Shown piece by piece: positions 1-13,256 of a DNA stretch of 18,500 nucleotides. The stretch's first letter is position 1. Each line of letters opens with the position of its first letter. This DNA comes from Neocallimastix lanati (nom. inval.). Taxonomy: Eukaryota > Neocallimastigomycota > Neocallimastigomycetes > Neocallimastigales > Neocallimastigaceae. The stretch is from assembly GCA_016946835.1 (NCBI GenBank), contig JACVTC010000007.1, positions 1,171,501 to 1,190,000 on the forward strand. Reading direction: 5' to 3'. The notes beneath the pieces were generated by a model. That model was not told the DNA's origin. It saw nothing but the letters and a program-made list of their open reading frames with translations, and ran no database searches. The position numbers and the translations under genes were made by a program.

Positions 1-127
1 AAATATTAGAATTTATTATGATAAATTAATAATTTTAAATATATTTAGTATATAACATTTGTTATTTATTAATGTTTCAATGTTTATTATATAATTATGA
101 ATTTTAAATTTTGCTTCATATTAATAG

Positions 128-3441
<3,314 letters not shown>

Positions 3442-3538
3442 ATTCAATTAAAATATTAATACAAAAAAATATATATTTAAATAAACCTTAATAAATAAAT
3501 AAATAAATATAATAAAGTAATTTATTTTATTAATATGT

Positions 3539-3580
3539 AAGAAAAACAAAAACAAAAACAAAAACAAAAACAAAAAAAAA
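3539..3580. repeat. AAAAAC short tandem repeat
   Basis: Five or so AAAAAC units directly downstream of the myotubularin stop. It lies in the probable 3' UTR or the start of the intergenic gap. Confidence 0.8.
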
Positions 3581-3691
3581 TTAATTAAAAAATACATTTC
3601 AATAAATATATAATTTTGAAATAAAAATTTAATTGCTATTAAAAAAAAAAATAAATTGTGTTTTTCATAGAATATTTTTATCCATTTTTGT

Positions 3692-3915
<224 letters not shown>

Positions 3916-3950
3916 TTTCAAAGTTGTATTTTTTAATTTTTATTTTGTTT

Positions 3951-4314
3951 TATTCAATCTGCACTTTACATTTATATTTCAGATATTTATTTTATTTTAT
4001 TTTATTCAATCTGTACTTCACATTTATATTTCAGATATTTATTTTATTTTATTTTATTCAATTTGTACTTTACATTTATATTTCAGATATTTATTTTATT
4101 TTATTTTATTCAATCTGTACTTTACATTTATATTTCAGATATTTATTTTATTTTATTTTATTCAATCTGTACTTTACATTTATATTTCAGATATTTATTT
4201 TATTTTATTTTATTCAATCTGTACTTCACATTTATATTTCAGATATTTATTTTATTTTATTTTTTTCAATCTGTACTTTACATTTATATTTCAGATATTT
4301 ATTTTATTTTATTT
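3951..4314. repeat. 52-bp minisatellite, seven units
   Basis: Unit starts at 3951, 4003, 4055, 4107, 4159, 4211 and 4263, so the period is exactly 52 bp. Units differ by single bases (for example CTGCAC, CTGTAC and TTGTAC after TTCAAT, and TTTACA against TTCACA). Each carries TATATTTCAGATATTT, which looks like a 3' splice site on the plus strand. The period is not a multiple of three, so it does not encode a repeated peptide in one frame. The last unit runs into the ATTTT array. Confidence 0.95.
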
Positions 4315-4350
4315 TATTTTATTTTATTTTATTTTATTTTATTTTATTTT
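4301..4350. repeat. (ATTTT)10 array abutting the MON1 stop
   Basis: Ten perfect ATTTT units end at 4350; the MON1 stop codon (minus strand) is 4353-4355. The MON1 3' UTR must therefore start inside this repeat and run into the minisatellite. Confidence 0.9.
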
Positions 4351-4352
4351 AA

Positions 4353-6845
4353 TTAAAATATTTCTGAAGCAGTAATAAATAAATTATTCTCCTTTCGAAA
4401 CCATTTTTCTATTAGAAGTAAATTATTATAAGCGATAGTTTTTGATATAAATGGAGAAAACGATACAAATAATTCGAAATCATCACTTACCTCAAATAAT
4501 TTAATTTTTGTTATATTTAATAATTATAATATTTTATAATTATAATATTATAATATTAAATAATAATTATAATAATTATAGCAATAATAATAATAATATT
4601 ATTATTATTAATAAGTATAATATATGAATAATTAATATTCTAGTATTTATTATTAATTATTTTTAATTATAATGGTTCTAAATACCCATAAAAGAGAAAG
4701 TTCATTTTTGTCTAGTATATAGCTAAATTTTAAATTCTTTTTATAACCATGTATTTTAGATTCTAAATACTTATAACTTCTTAAAAGTCTATTTTCATTT
4801 TCATTTAATATTAGTAATATAATTATTATAGATTAAAACAATTTATTAAAATCTATAAATTAAATTGTTAGATTATATTATTATTATTATTATTATTATT
4901 AACCTTCTATAGCATGTAGAATTATCGTAAGGTGGTAATCTTTTGGTTTCAACAAATTGTAAATATTTAGTTGACTTATATATTGCATGACGTAGATGTG
5001 GTATTCCAATATCGGCTATAAAAATAATTATTAATTTTAATTTAAATTAATTAATAATTTTTCTAATTTTTTTTTTTTTTTTTTTGTTTGTTTTTTTTAA
5101 AAAAATATATATATATATAATTTTACATATATCTAATTCATTTTTTTTTATTGAATTTTTTATTTTATTAAATATCCCTGATTTATTAAATATCTAATAT
5201 TTTTTATATATAAAAATAAAAAATGAAAAATGAAAAATGATAATAAATAAATAAATAAATAATTAGTAAATAAGTAAATAAATAAATAATTAATTAGTAA
5301 ATAAGTAAATAAATAAATAAATAATTAGTAAATAAGTAAATAAGTAAATAATAAATATTTATATAATAAATAATTATTTAATTAAAAATATTTGTATATA
5401 TTTAAATTTTTATTTTTTCTTTTTTTTTTTTTTTTTTTTTTTTGATGATGATGATGATAATGCATATACATTTTTTTATAATTACCCTTTCAATTTTCTT
5501 TCTACATTTAGATAATTCAAAGAAAGCATTTTTATCTGGAGATAGTAATGCTAAACATATATCTGTTTTTAAAATTTTAGAATATGATGTTGAAGTTGGG
5601 GATGTTGGTGAAGTCGAAGATGTTGATGAAGTCGAAGATGTTGATGATTCTAGTGAATTACTTGAATTAAATTGTTCAATACAATTTAAATAACTTACAT
5701 AAGCATATAGAAAACCTCGACTATTGTATTTTGGTAAGCAGATAGGGGACCATGATTCGAAAGATCGAAATGAAGAAGAGGTTATCATATTTATAATAAG
5801 ATGCATATCTTTTAAAATATTTATAGAAATAATTGAAGAATAAAAAATAAGTTAATATTAATAAATAAATATTTATTTATAATTAAAAAATTATTGTACC
5901 TAAAGGATGAACACTTTGCTTTTTAGGCCTTATAATATTAATTAATTTATCATTATATGTTAGAATTCCATATAAAATATTCTTAAAATTTATATATATA
6001 TAAGATTATAAATTTAAAATAAATAAATTAATACATATATATATATATATATTATGAATTATTAAGATTTCATTATTATAATTTTATTATAAAAATTATT
6101 AATTTTTTTTATTATGCATACTTTAGAATGATAATTATTTAGTATTTTTCCAATTTTATTTCTTAAATCATTGTTTAATTTTAAACATCGTATTGATTTT
6201 AATAAATAACTAGCATCTATACTGAACTTTTTCACTAATTCATCCATATAAACTTCTGTCCCTGCTAATAAATTTCTTAAGTCAAAATTCACTCTATCAT
6301 GAAATATTTTTGTTAATTGAACTGAAGTTATGTTGAATAATACTTGATTGTATAAATAAAGTAACTGAATTTTTAACTTTTTATTTTAATTTTTTTATTT
6401 TTATTTGTTTTAAATATACATATATATATATATATATATTTATTGAAATTATATAAATATAAAAATATATAATTATATTTTTATATGATTATTCATTGTG
6501 ATGCAAAAAAATTTATACATTAGAATAAATAATAAATAATAACTAAATTATTTCATTAATATAAATATCTATTACTTGCTCTTTAGTTTCGTTTGTCTGG
6601 GATACACATACAAGATACAACGGATTTTTTATCAAAAATACAATTTTATGTGTCGAAGTATTAATACAACTTGAAAGAATATATATTTATATTTTTAATT
6701 AAAAATGGTTATTAAAATTATAATAGTATATATTGGTAAATACCTTATTTCATCATTATTGGCATTATAAAATGATATAACTGCTTTTATAACTCCCATA
6801 AATGAAGATAATTTTGATTCATCCCCATATCCGTTTATTTATTTT

Positions 6846-6892
<47 letters not shown>

Positions 6893-7823
6893 GATACATA
6901 AATATTTATTAAACAACAAATAATTATTAAATATTATATAATATACTAATAAAATTATATACCTTGAATATATAGGTTTTCCTGAGTTACTTAATATAAA
7001 TAAATGTTTTTTATGTTTTATCCAATTTGAAGAAGTCAAATCTTTATATTATATATTTAGTATATATTTAGAATATTTATTATTATTATATATTATATAT
7101 TTAGAATATATGTTATTATATAATTTAATTAAAATTTTTTAATGTGCTTTTCTATTACTAATAAAATTTATTATCATACCTTCATTTCCATATTTTTTTC
7201 TAAAATTATATGGAGTTAAGTTTTCTTTATCATAATCACATATACTAGAATTATATATTCTCTTTATGTTATCTTCTGAACTAAATTCAGAATTAATATC
7301 AATATCTATTAAAAATTTTATTTAATATATATATATATATATATATATTATTTAGAATAATAAAAACCAAATATATAAAATGATAATGGGAATTCTTAGA
7401 TAAATATATGTATTCATTATTGTAAACATTATAGTGAAGTTAATGTTAAATTTTTGAATACTTACGGAGATTTATTGGACTATCTATACTAAAATTATTG
7501 AAAAGTTTTGTAGTTTGTGGATATTTAGAAGAACTCGAATTATTAATAGTAGATTTTTTATTTATCAAGCATTCATTAATTTCTCTAATATTAGAAATAA
7601 TATCAGAATCAGAGGGCGGTACGCTTGAAATTGAATTTGAATTAACAGTTGCATTGGTTGTAGTAGTTGTTGCAGTTGATATTAAATTAGAATTTCCTGT
7701 ATTAAATAACAAAAAGTTTGAAAGTTTAAATTCAGAATTATTTTCAGATATTAAAGAAGTTTCTCTTTTATTATCTTTTTCCTTTTCTTTCTTATTTAAA
7801 TTTTCTTTAAATATATTTGGCAT
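4353..7823 (-). CDS. MON1: Mon1, subunit of the Mon1-Ccz1 Rab7/Ypt7 exchange factor
   Basis: Twelve exons on the minus strand: 7823-7466, 7305-7180, 7041-6963, 6830-6744, 6669-6576, 6364-6122, 5981-5900, 5808-5486, 5193-5127, 5015-4904, 4788-4686 and 4490-4353. They total 1812 nt, 603 aa plus TAA, and every phase closes. An in-frame TAG sits two codons before the ATG. Residues 1-160 are low-complexity Ser/Asn. The conserved part has WIKHKKHLFILS and GKPIYSRYGDE (first longin domain), NFDLRNLLAGTE (274-285), ITSSSFR and PICLPKYNSRGFLYAYVSYL (second longin domain), DIGIPHLRHAIYKS (488-501) and the C-terminal KWFRKENNLFI (third longin domain). A Ser/Thr/Pro repeat interrupts the second domain. 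Known role: with Ccz1, activates Ypt7/Rab7 on late endosomes and vacuoles. Oddities: the acceptor before exon 4 reads GG, and exon 12 begins with GTAAGT. Assignment is firm; exon 9 (5193-5127) is less conserved but is required by phase. Confidence 0.93.
5255..5352. repeat. TAAA/TAAG imperfect tandem repeat in MON1 intron
   Basis: Three imperfect units of the type AATTAGTAAATAAGTAAATA lie in the intron between MON1 exons 8 and 9 (5194-5485). The same intron carries a poly(T) run near 5420-5443. Confidence 0.8.
5588..5652 (-). repeat. Coding repeat giving a Ser/Thr tract in Mon1
   Basis: An 18-bp unit (GATGTTGATGAAGTCGAA on the plus strand) is repeated about three times inside MON1 exon 8. On the coding strand it gives SSTSST repeats followed by SPTSPT. 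It falls in a loop of the second longin domain between YVSYL and the DICLALLSPD segment. Confidence 0.85.
6848..6889. repeat. AAT microsatellite in MON1 intron 3
   Basis: About 14 AAT units lie just upstream (minus strand) of the acceptor of MON1 exon 4, in the intron 6962-6831. This run is close to the anomalous GG acceptor. Confidence 0.85.
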
Positions 7824-7826
7824 TTT

Positions 7827-7834
7827 CTAAAAAA

Positions 7835-7868
<34 letters not shown>

Positions 7869-7930
7869 CTATGATACTATATATATAATATTTTTTTTTA
7901 TTCATTTATTTAATAATTTTATTAATTTAC
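7827..7930 (-). other. Candidate 5' UTR intron of MON1
   Basis: On the minus strand a run of 24 T (7852-7829) ends in TAG, with AAA and the MON1 ATG immediately after. A GTAAAT donor-like site lies at 7930. The 104-nt length matches the coding introns. No protein constraint supports it, so this is inference. Confidence 0.35.
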
Positions 7931-8427
7931 CAAATTTTTTTGAAATTTTATTTGATAATTTATTTTAATTATTTATTTGAATACTTTTTTTCTTTTATAA
8001 TTAATAATAATAAATTAAGAAACACTTATTTAATTATTTATGTGATTATTACAATATTATATTTTATATTAATTTATTTCAATAATATTCGTATATTAAA
8101 TGTTTATGAATAATATTTATCATGTCATTACTAAATCTAACTAATTAATTAGTGAATTGTATTTGCTTTTTAATTCAATTGCTATTTTATTAAAATATTT
8201 ATTAATATTTAACTTTTGTTAATTTTAAATCTAATGAAGATCATAATTTCGTATCTTAAAATTATGATTAACATTGCGAAGTCAAAATTAATTACTATAC
8301 TTCAGTATTATAATGCCCTTGTAAAGTCTTAAAGATATTAATTAAATGAAACTAGAATATTTTATACCATTATTTTATTTTATTTTTTTTTATTTTGTGT
8401 TTTTTTTTTGTTTTGTTTATTTTTTTA

Positions 8428-8429
<2 letters not shown>

Positions 8430-8474
<45 letters not shown>
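8430..8474. repeat. Poly(T) run, 45 bases
   Basis: One uninterrupted T homopolymer, preceded by a T-rich stretch from about 8370. The sequenced length of such runs is unreliable. Confidence 0.9.
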
Positions 8475-8476
<2 letters not shown>

Positions 8477-9320
8477 TACATGTATTTTTTTCAAATATTT
8501 AATTAATAAAGATGAAACAAGTTTGCTGCCGTTTAAAAAAAAAGTTAATTTTAAATAAATTCTTTTTTATTAATAATTAATAATTAATTGAAAATTAAAT
8601 AAATAAATAAATAAATAAAAAATAATTATTCAAAATACAGATTTCAATTAATAAATTAATTATCTTTTAATTTATTTTAATTTTTTAATTATATATAATA
8701 AGTCTCTAATTTTATTTTATTTTAATATTATTTTTCATAATAATTTTTATTAGTAAGCCTTTTAAATCAATATTTTTATGATTATTGAACTTTTTATTAA
8801 TAAAATATTATTTTATTTTTATTTTTCTGTTATATTTTTATTATTTCAATAATAAATAGATAAACTTAAAGATATATATTTAAATGTACAAATTTATTTA
8901 AATGTACAAATTTTTTTAAAAAATAAAATTCATTAATATTTTAGTATTTATCCAAAATTATTCAAATTTATGAAATTGGATACTACAAATAAATAAATAA
9001 GTAAATAATTAAATGAATAAATAATCTTATATTAATATTTTTATTAATATTAAAATTATTAAATTATTGAAATTGACTTTCATACATAATCATGATATAA
9101 TTCTCATAAACTACATACGATAGAAAAGATATGTTAAATGATATGTATTTGAATACTGAAGAAGTTTTGATTATAAAATGGTTGTATTTTTGTAAAAGAC
9201 TGTTCGCAAATATATATATCTTTATATATATATTAAATATTTTATATTACACATAATGAATATTATATAAAATAATATATTAATATAAATATATATATAT
9301 CTTTAATTATGCCAAATTAT

Positions 9321-9324
<4 letters not shown>

Positions 9325-9360
<36 letters not shown>
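9325..9360. repeat. Poly(A) run, 36 bases
   Basis: One uninterrupted A homopolymer about 180 bp beyond the stop codon of the phosphatase gene (which is on the other strand). No target-site duplication is evident on its flanks, so nothing supports a retroposed copy. Confidence 0.9.
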
Positions 9361-9362
<2 letters not shown>

Positions 9363-9536
9363 AAAACTATATGGCTATTTTTATATATTTCGGACCAACA
9401 ATTAATAATGTTTTACATGCAAATACATATATTAAAATTAAAATATATATCAATACAGATTCCAAGATTTGATATTAAAACTTAACTCATATAATTTATT
9501 ATTTCATCATAAATATTTGATAATACTATTGTTATC

Positions 9537-11058
9537 TCATTTTTTTAACCATGAAGAATAATTTGCAATAAAATCTTCCTGTTTTCTTGTTTCAATAGCC
9601 TGTGGACTTCTCTGTGCTCTAACTATTTTAATTGCTTCTGAATATTTTTTTGTATATCCACATTTTAATAAATAACAGCATGCTATTAATCCTGCTCTAC
9701 CTACACCACCTCTACAATGACATAAAATATTTCTTCCCTCTTTTGCTATAGCCATCATTTTTTCCATCAAATTATCTACATCAGTTATAGATTCGGGACA
9801 ACTACCTTCAATAATTGGAAGTCTATTATTTTTGATTACAATAAAAATAAATTAATATATAATAATATAAAATAGAATATATATATATATTTATATTACC
9901 GAAATACTTCTAATCCATAATACTTTGCTTTTTCAGAATAAACCTTCCAAGGTGCTCCTAAATATTGAAGCTCAGCATCATTTAAACAACTAAATACATA
10001 AATATATTTAAATGAATGTATATTAATATATCTATTATTTAAATTCAAAATAAATAAATTATAAATTTATATTTTTATCTAGTAACTGAATTTACCAAAC
10101 AATAGCAGAAATTTTAAAACTTTTTAATCTATTATATTCCATCAAAATATTTTTATTAATAATAATAATTATTAAATATTACAAAATATTTTTATTAATA
10201 ATAATAATTATTAAATATTACTGAAATTTTATAAAAATTATTCATTCAAATTCATTTATATAAATTAAAATAATTCTTATTATTTCGTTTAAATATATAT
10301 TATTAGTATTATGTCTCTACCTTTTAAAATCTAAATCTAAATCTCTACTAATAGCTGATCTTCCATTTATTGGTCCTGTATGAAGACGAACTTTTTTACC
10401 AGGACATGAACTTAATCCAAGTCTACCAATTCCATTTAATTGTTCTATTATAAATGATTATATAATAATTTTTCAAGAATCAATTATAAAAATAAAAATA
10501 AAAAAAAATAATAATATTGTATATTTTAAGAAATCTCTTCATTTATATTTATTTTTTTATTTATTTATTTGTTTATTTATTTGTTTATTTATTTATTATA
10601 TTTGCAGGCATTAATTATTGATAATTCCTGATAATATTAATTATGTACATTTCTTAAAATATTGATAATTATAAAAAAATGCAAATATTTTTATATTTAT
10701 AATTACCAGTATCACTATTAGTAGATATCATTAAATTTTCTATTGGTGTTATCCATGAAATATTTAATGGATGGGTAATAGAAGTTCGAATAGCAAATGT
10801 TGGACTATTTTGTTTTGAATTGTTTCGAATATTTAATGTTGGACTAGTTTGTTTCGGAATAAGAGTATTTCTTTTATGTATTTTTTTTGGTGAGATTTTC
10901 ATTAACGAATTGGAACTACTCTTTGAATGTATTTTGGAAGGACTAGTACGTTTTTCTGTTATAGTACATTTTGTTATTGGAGGTAAAGTTAACAATGGAA
11001 GCATTTCATTATTTTTTTTTATTTGAAATTCAGATTTTTGATTTCTTACATAAGCCAT
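9537..11058 (-). CDS. KAP/CDKN3-like dual-specificity protein phosphatase
   Basis: Five exons on the minus strand: 11058-10707, 10444-10321, 10128-10096, 9989-9900 and 9822-9537. They total 885 nt, 294 aa plus TGA, with all phases closing. Residues 1-95 are basic and Ser-rich with no recognised domain. From about residue 98 the pattern follows CDKN3/KAP: ISW, LGLSSCPGKK, RDLDLDFKRLKSF, IVCCLNDAEL, then the general-acid loop region PIIEGSCPE (Glu205 where human KAP has the Asp of IADG). The C-X5-R signature HCRGGVGRAG follows (Cys236, Arg242), then RAQRSPQAIETRKQEDFI. KAP-family enzymes dephosphorylate Thr or Tyr residues, in human KAP the activation-loop Thr of CDK2. The catalytic Cys and Arg are intact, so activity is expected; the substrate here is unknown. 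Exon 3 is only 33 nt. The start is the first ATG in frame, 2 nt after an AG that may end a leader intron. Confidence 0.88.
10143..10220. repeat. 39-bp perfect tandem duplication in an intron
   Basis: Bases 10143-10181 and 10182-10220 are identical 39-bp units. They lie in the intron 10320-10129 of the phosphatase gene, just upstream (minus strand) of the 33-nt exon. The lack of divergence suggests a recent event. Confidence 0.9.
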
Positions 11059-11060
11059 TT

Positions 11061-11137
11061 CTATATATTTATATATAGTTTACAAATTTTTGCTACTTCT
11101 TCTTTTTTCCTTTAAAAAATAATAAATATGAACTTAC
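11061..11137 (-). other. Candidate 5' UTR intron of the KAP-like gene
   Basis: On the minus strand a strong GTAAGT donor-like site lies at 11137-11132, and an AG at 11062-11061 is followed by AA and the ATG. Another possible acceptor (TTTAAAG) lies at about 11111. Inference only. Confidence 0.35.
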
Positions 11138-12291
11138 GAAAAAAGTTCTAACAATTATACTTATTTCTCTTCTTTATATTTATATTACTTCTGAATATTA
11201 AATATATCTTTATAATTACAATTCTATAAATGAAAAAGCGCTCTTAATTTTTATGTATTATAATAGATTTCAGTAAATAAATAAAAAAGTACAAAATTCA
11301 GCGAATAACTTTTAATTCTCAATATTTTTATTTTTAATTGATGTTTATTAATATAATTACTTATACTTGTGAATCATAATTTAATATTATTTGTTTTATA
11401 TATATTATATTTTATTAAATTCAATATATAATTCAATATATGACATCTTTTATAATTATGATTAATATTTTAAAAATCCTTAATAAAAAACTTTTCAATT
11501 CTTTATTATTTTTATGTTTTTTTATTTTGTTTTGATTTGAATTTTTAGTTTTTAAAAAATAATATATATAAGTATATATATATAAAAGAATAGTTCTAAA
11601 AAGAAATTCAAATAAAAAACTATTTATTTTTGAAATTTCTCCTTTATAATTATAAAAAAAATTTTTTGACTTTTCTGACTTTGTTTTGTGTTTTTTGTTT
11701 TTTATACCAATTTTAATAATATATTCAAAATTATATATATTATACTTTACATTTTCATATAAATAGTTTCTAATATATTATAACTATTTATTATATTAAA
11801 ATTAAAATTATTTTTAATATAATAAATAGTTTTTAATAAATTAATTATTATAATTATATTTAGTAATAATTAATTTACATATTAATAAAAATCCATATTT
11901 TTAATCAAAAATCAATAAAAATCTAAATTTTAGAATAATTAATTATAACTTTAATATATATCAAAAACATTATAATTAAATATTAATAATAATATTTGTT
12001 TACTTATTTTATTTTTATTATTATTTTTATTGTTATTATTATTACTATTATTATTATTATTATATTATTATATTATTATATTATTGATATATGATATATG
12101 TTATTTATTAATTTATTATAATAATATGTATAATGGTTAAAAATAGAAAAGTGGATTGTACATTTATGATGCTTTATATAGGTATTATATCATGTGATTG
12201 TAGGTTACACAAATGCTTAAAAAAAGGATTGTTAACATAAATTTATACAATATAATATAAACTGTATAAACTAATTTAACATAAAATACTT

Positions 12292-12387
12292 TAATAAATT
12301 ATATAGTAGTTAAAGATAATAATAATCAATTATTAGTATAATAAATTATATAGTAGTTAAAGATAATAATAATCAATTATTAGTATA
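12292..12387. repeat. 47-bp perfect tandem duplication
   Basis: Bases 12294-12340 and 12341-12387 are identical, and the match extends two bases to the left. The unit includes ATAGTAGTTAAAGATAATAA. It lies about 870 bp upstream of the RPS5 start. Confidence 0.93.
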
Positions 12388-13102
12388 ATTATTATTATTA
12401 TTATTATTAATTATTATTATTATTATTATTATTGTACTTTAAATAAATATAGAATTAAAAAATCTTTTTCATTAATATTATTTTCATATAATAATTATAT
12501 ATTGAATTTAAATTTATTCAATAATTTATTCTTTACATTTTCTTTAATTTGAATGTAAATGAACCATATAATACTAATAATTAATTTAATAAGCACCACA
12601 AAAAAAAAAAAAAAAACAATTAAAGTAAAACTTTGTATAAATCAGTTTAAAGAATACTACAAAAAAAAAAACTAATTACTTGTAAAATTTTCAAATCTTT
12701 ATAAATTAAACCACATATACAACCAAAAATACTTTATTATTATAATTATTTAATTAAAACTAAAAGTAATAATAGGTAATAATAAAGTTTCACACCAAAG
12801 GGTAGGACAAAAAATTAATACCAGAGAAATGTTTTATTAAATTTATATATAATGTCAAATTAAATTAATTTATTATAAATATAAATATATTATAATATAT
12901 AAATTCCTGTAAAAGTATTATTATATGATATATTATTAATATATTGTTATTAATAAAATTATATTCAAAATAGTTTATCCAATCATATATAATTATTATA
13001 ACCAATTAGAGCTTTAGAAATAAGATATGGTTAAAAAATAACTTCATTGTTTTTACTTTTTAATCCTTTCTCTTTTAATTGTTGCGTAAATTAACGACTA
13101 AG

Positions 13103-13250
13103 GTATATAATTTTGAATGAATGTTAATAATTATGATGAATGGATTAGTGATTAAAATGGATATATTTTAAATTTGAATAATGATGGTTATGAAAATAAA
13201 TGGATGATTAATATAATTAATGTTTAATTTAATGCTTAATGAATAAATAG
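13103..13250 (+). other. Candidate 5' UTR intron of RPS5
   Basis: CTAAG|GTATAT at 13098-13108 looks like a donor, and AATAAATAG at 13242-13250 like an acceptor; the ATG follows after AACAAC. Leader introns next to the ATG are common in ribosomal protein genes. A pyrimidine-rich stretch lies just upstream. No coding constraint tests it. Confidence 0.4.
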
Positions 13251-13256
13251 AACAAC

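Larger units (their letters stand above)
7824..9536. other. Intergenic gap between MON1 and the KAP-like gene
   Basis: About 1.7 kb with no supported gene. It must hold the MON1 promoter and leader and the 3' end of the phosphatase gene (both transcribed leftward). It contains A24 at 7829-7852, T45 at 8430-8474, an AAAT run near 8600-8620, A36 at 9325-9360, and a perfect 10-bp hairpin at 8240-8268. Short open stretches near 8346 (mostly poly-Phe) and 9143-9256 (37 codons) are not convincing. Confidence 0.75.
11059..13256. other. Divergent intergenic region upstream of the KAP-like gene and RPS5
   Basis: About 2.2 kb with no supported gene; it should hold both promoters and leaders. Pyrimidine-rich stretches occur near 11630-11710 and 13055-13080 (plus strand), the latter a plausible RPS5 transcription start zone. 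It contains the 47-bp duplication at 12292-12387, ATT runs near 12040-12075 and 12388-12433, and a slightly less AT-rich stretch at 12125-12240 in which I recognise nothing. Confidence 0.75.

Noticed and set aside
4583-4607. (AAT)n-(ATT)n junction forming a near-perfect palindrome in a MON1 intron.
   Set aside because: Such head-to-head trinucleotide runs occur repeatedly in this window and are expected from AT slippage; no sign of function.
5442-5693. Plus-strand ORF with an acidic VEDVDEVEDV tract.
   Set aside because: It is antisense to MON1 exon 8, whose PICLPKYNSRGFLYAYVSYL and ALLSPDKNAFFELSKCR segments are conserved.
5693-5698. GTAAGT donor on the minus strand inside MON1 exon 8, which might start an intron.
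   Set aside because: The two codons encode V-S of the conserved YAYVSYL motif, and the reading frame continues open through to the next conserved segment. The Ser/Thr repeat after it is an in-frame insert.
7498-7830. Plus-strand ORF of 110 codons.
   Set aside because: Antisense to MON1 exon 1, in a low-complexity region. The minus-strand frame splices in phase to conserved Mon1 sequence.
8346-8558. 70-codon ORF dominated by poly-Phe.
   Set aside because: Created by the T45 homopolymer; no conserved segment.
9143-9256. 37-codon plus-strand ORF beginning MYLNTEEVLIIKWL.
   Set aside because: Short, ends in Ile/Tyr low complexity, no recognised motif, and no splice partner found.
10820-11026. 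Plus-strand ORF of 68 codons.
   Set aside because: Antisense to exon 1 of the KAP-like phosphatase gene.
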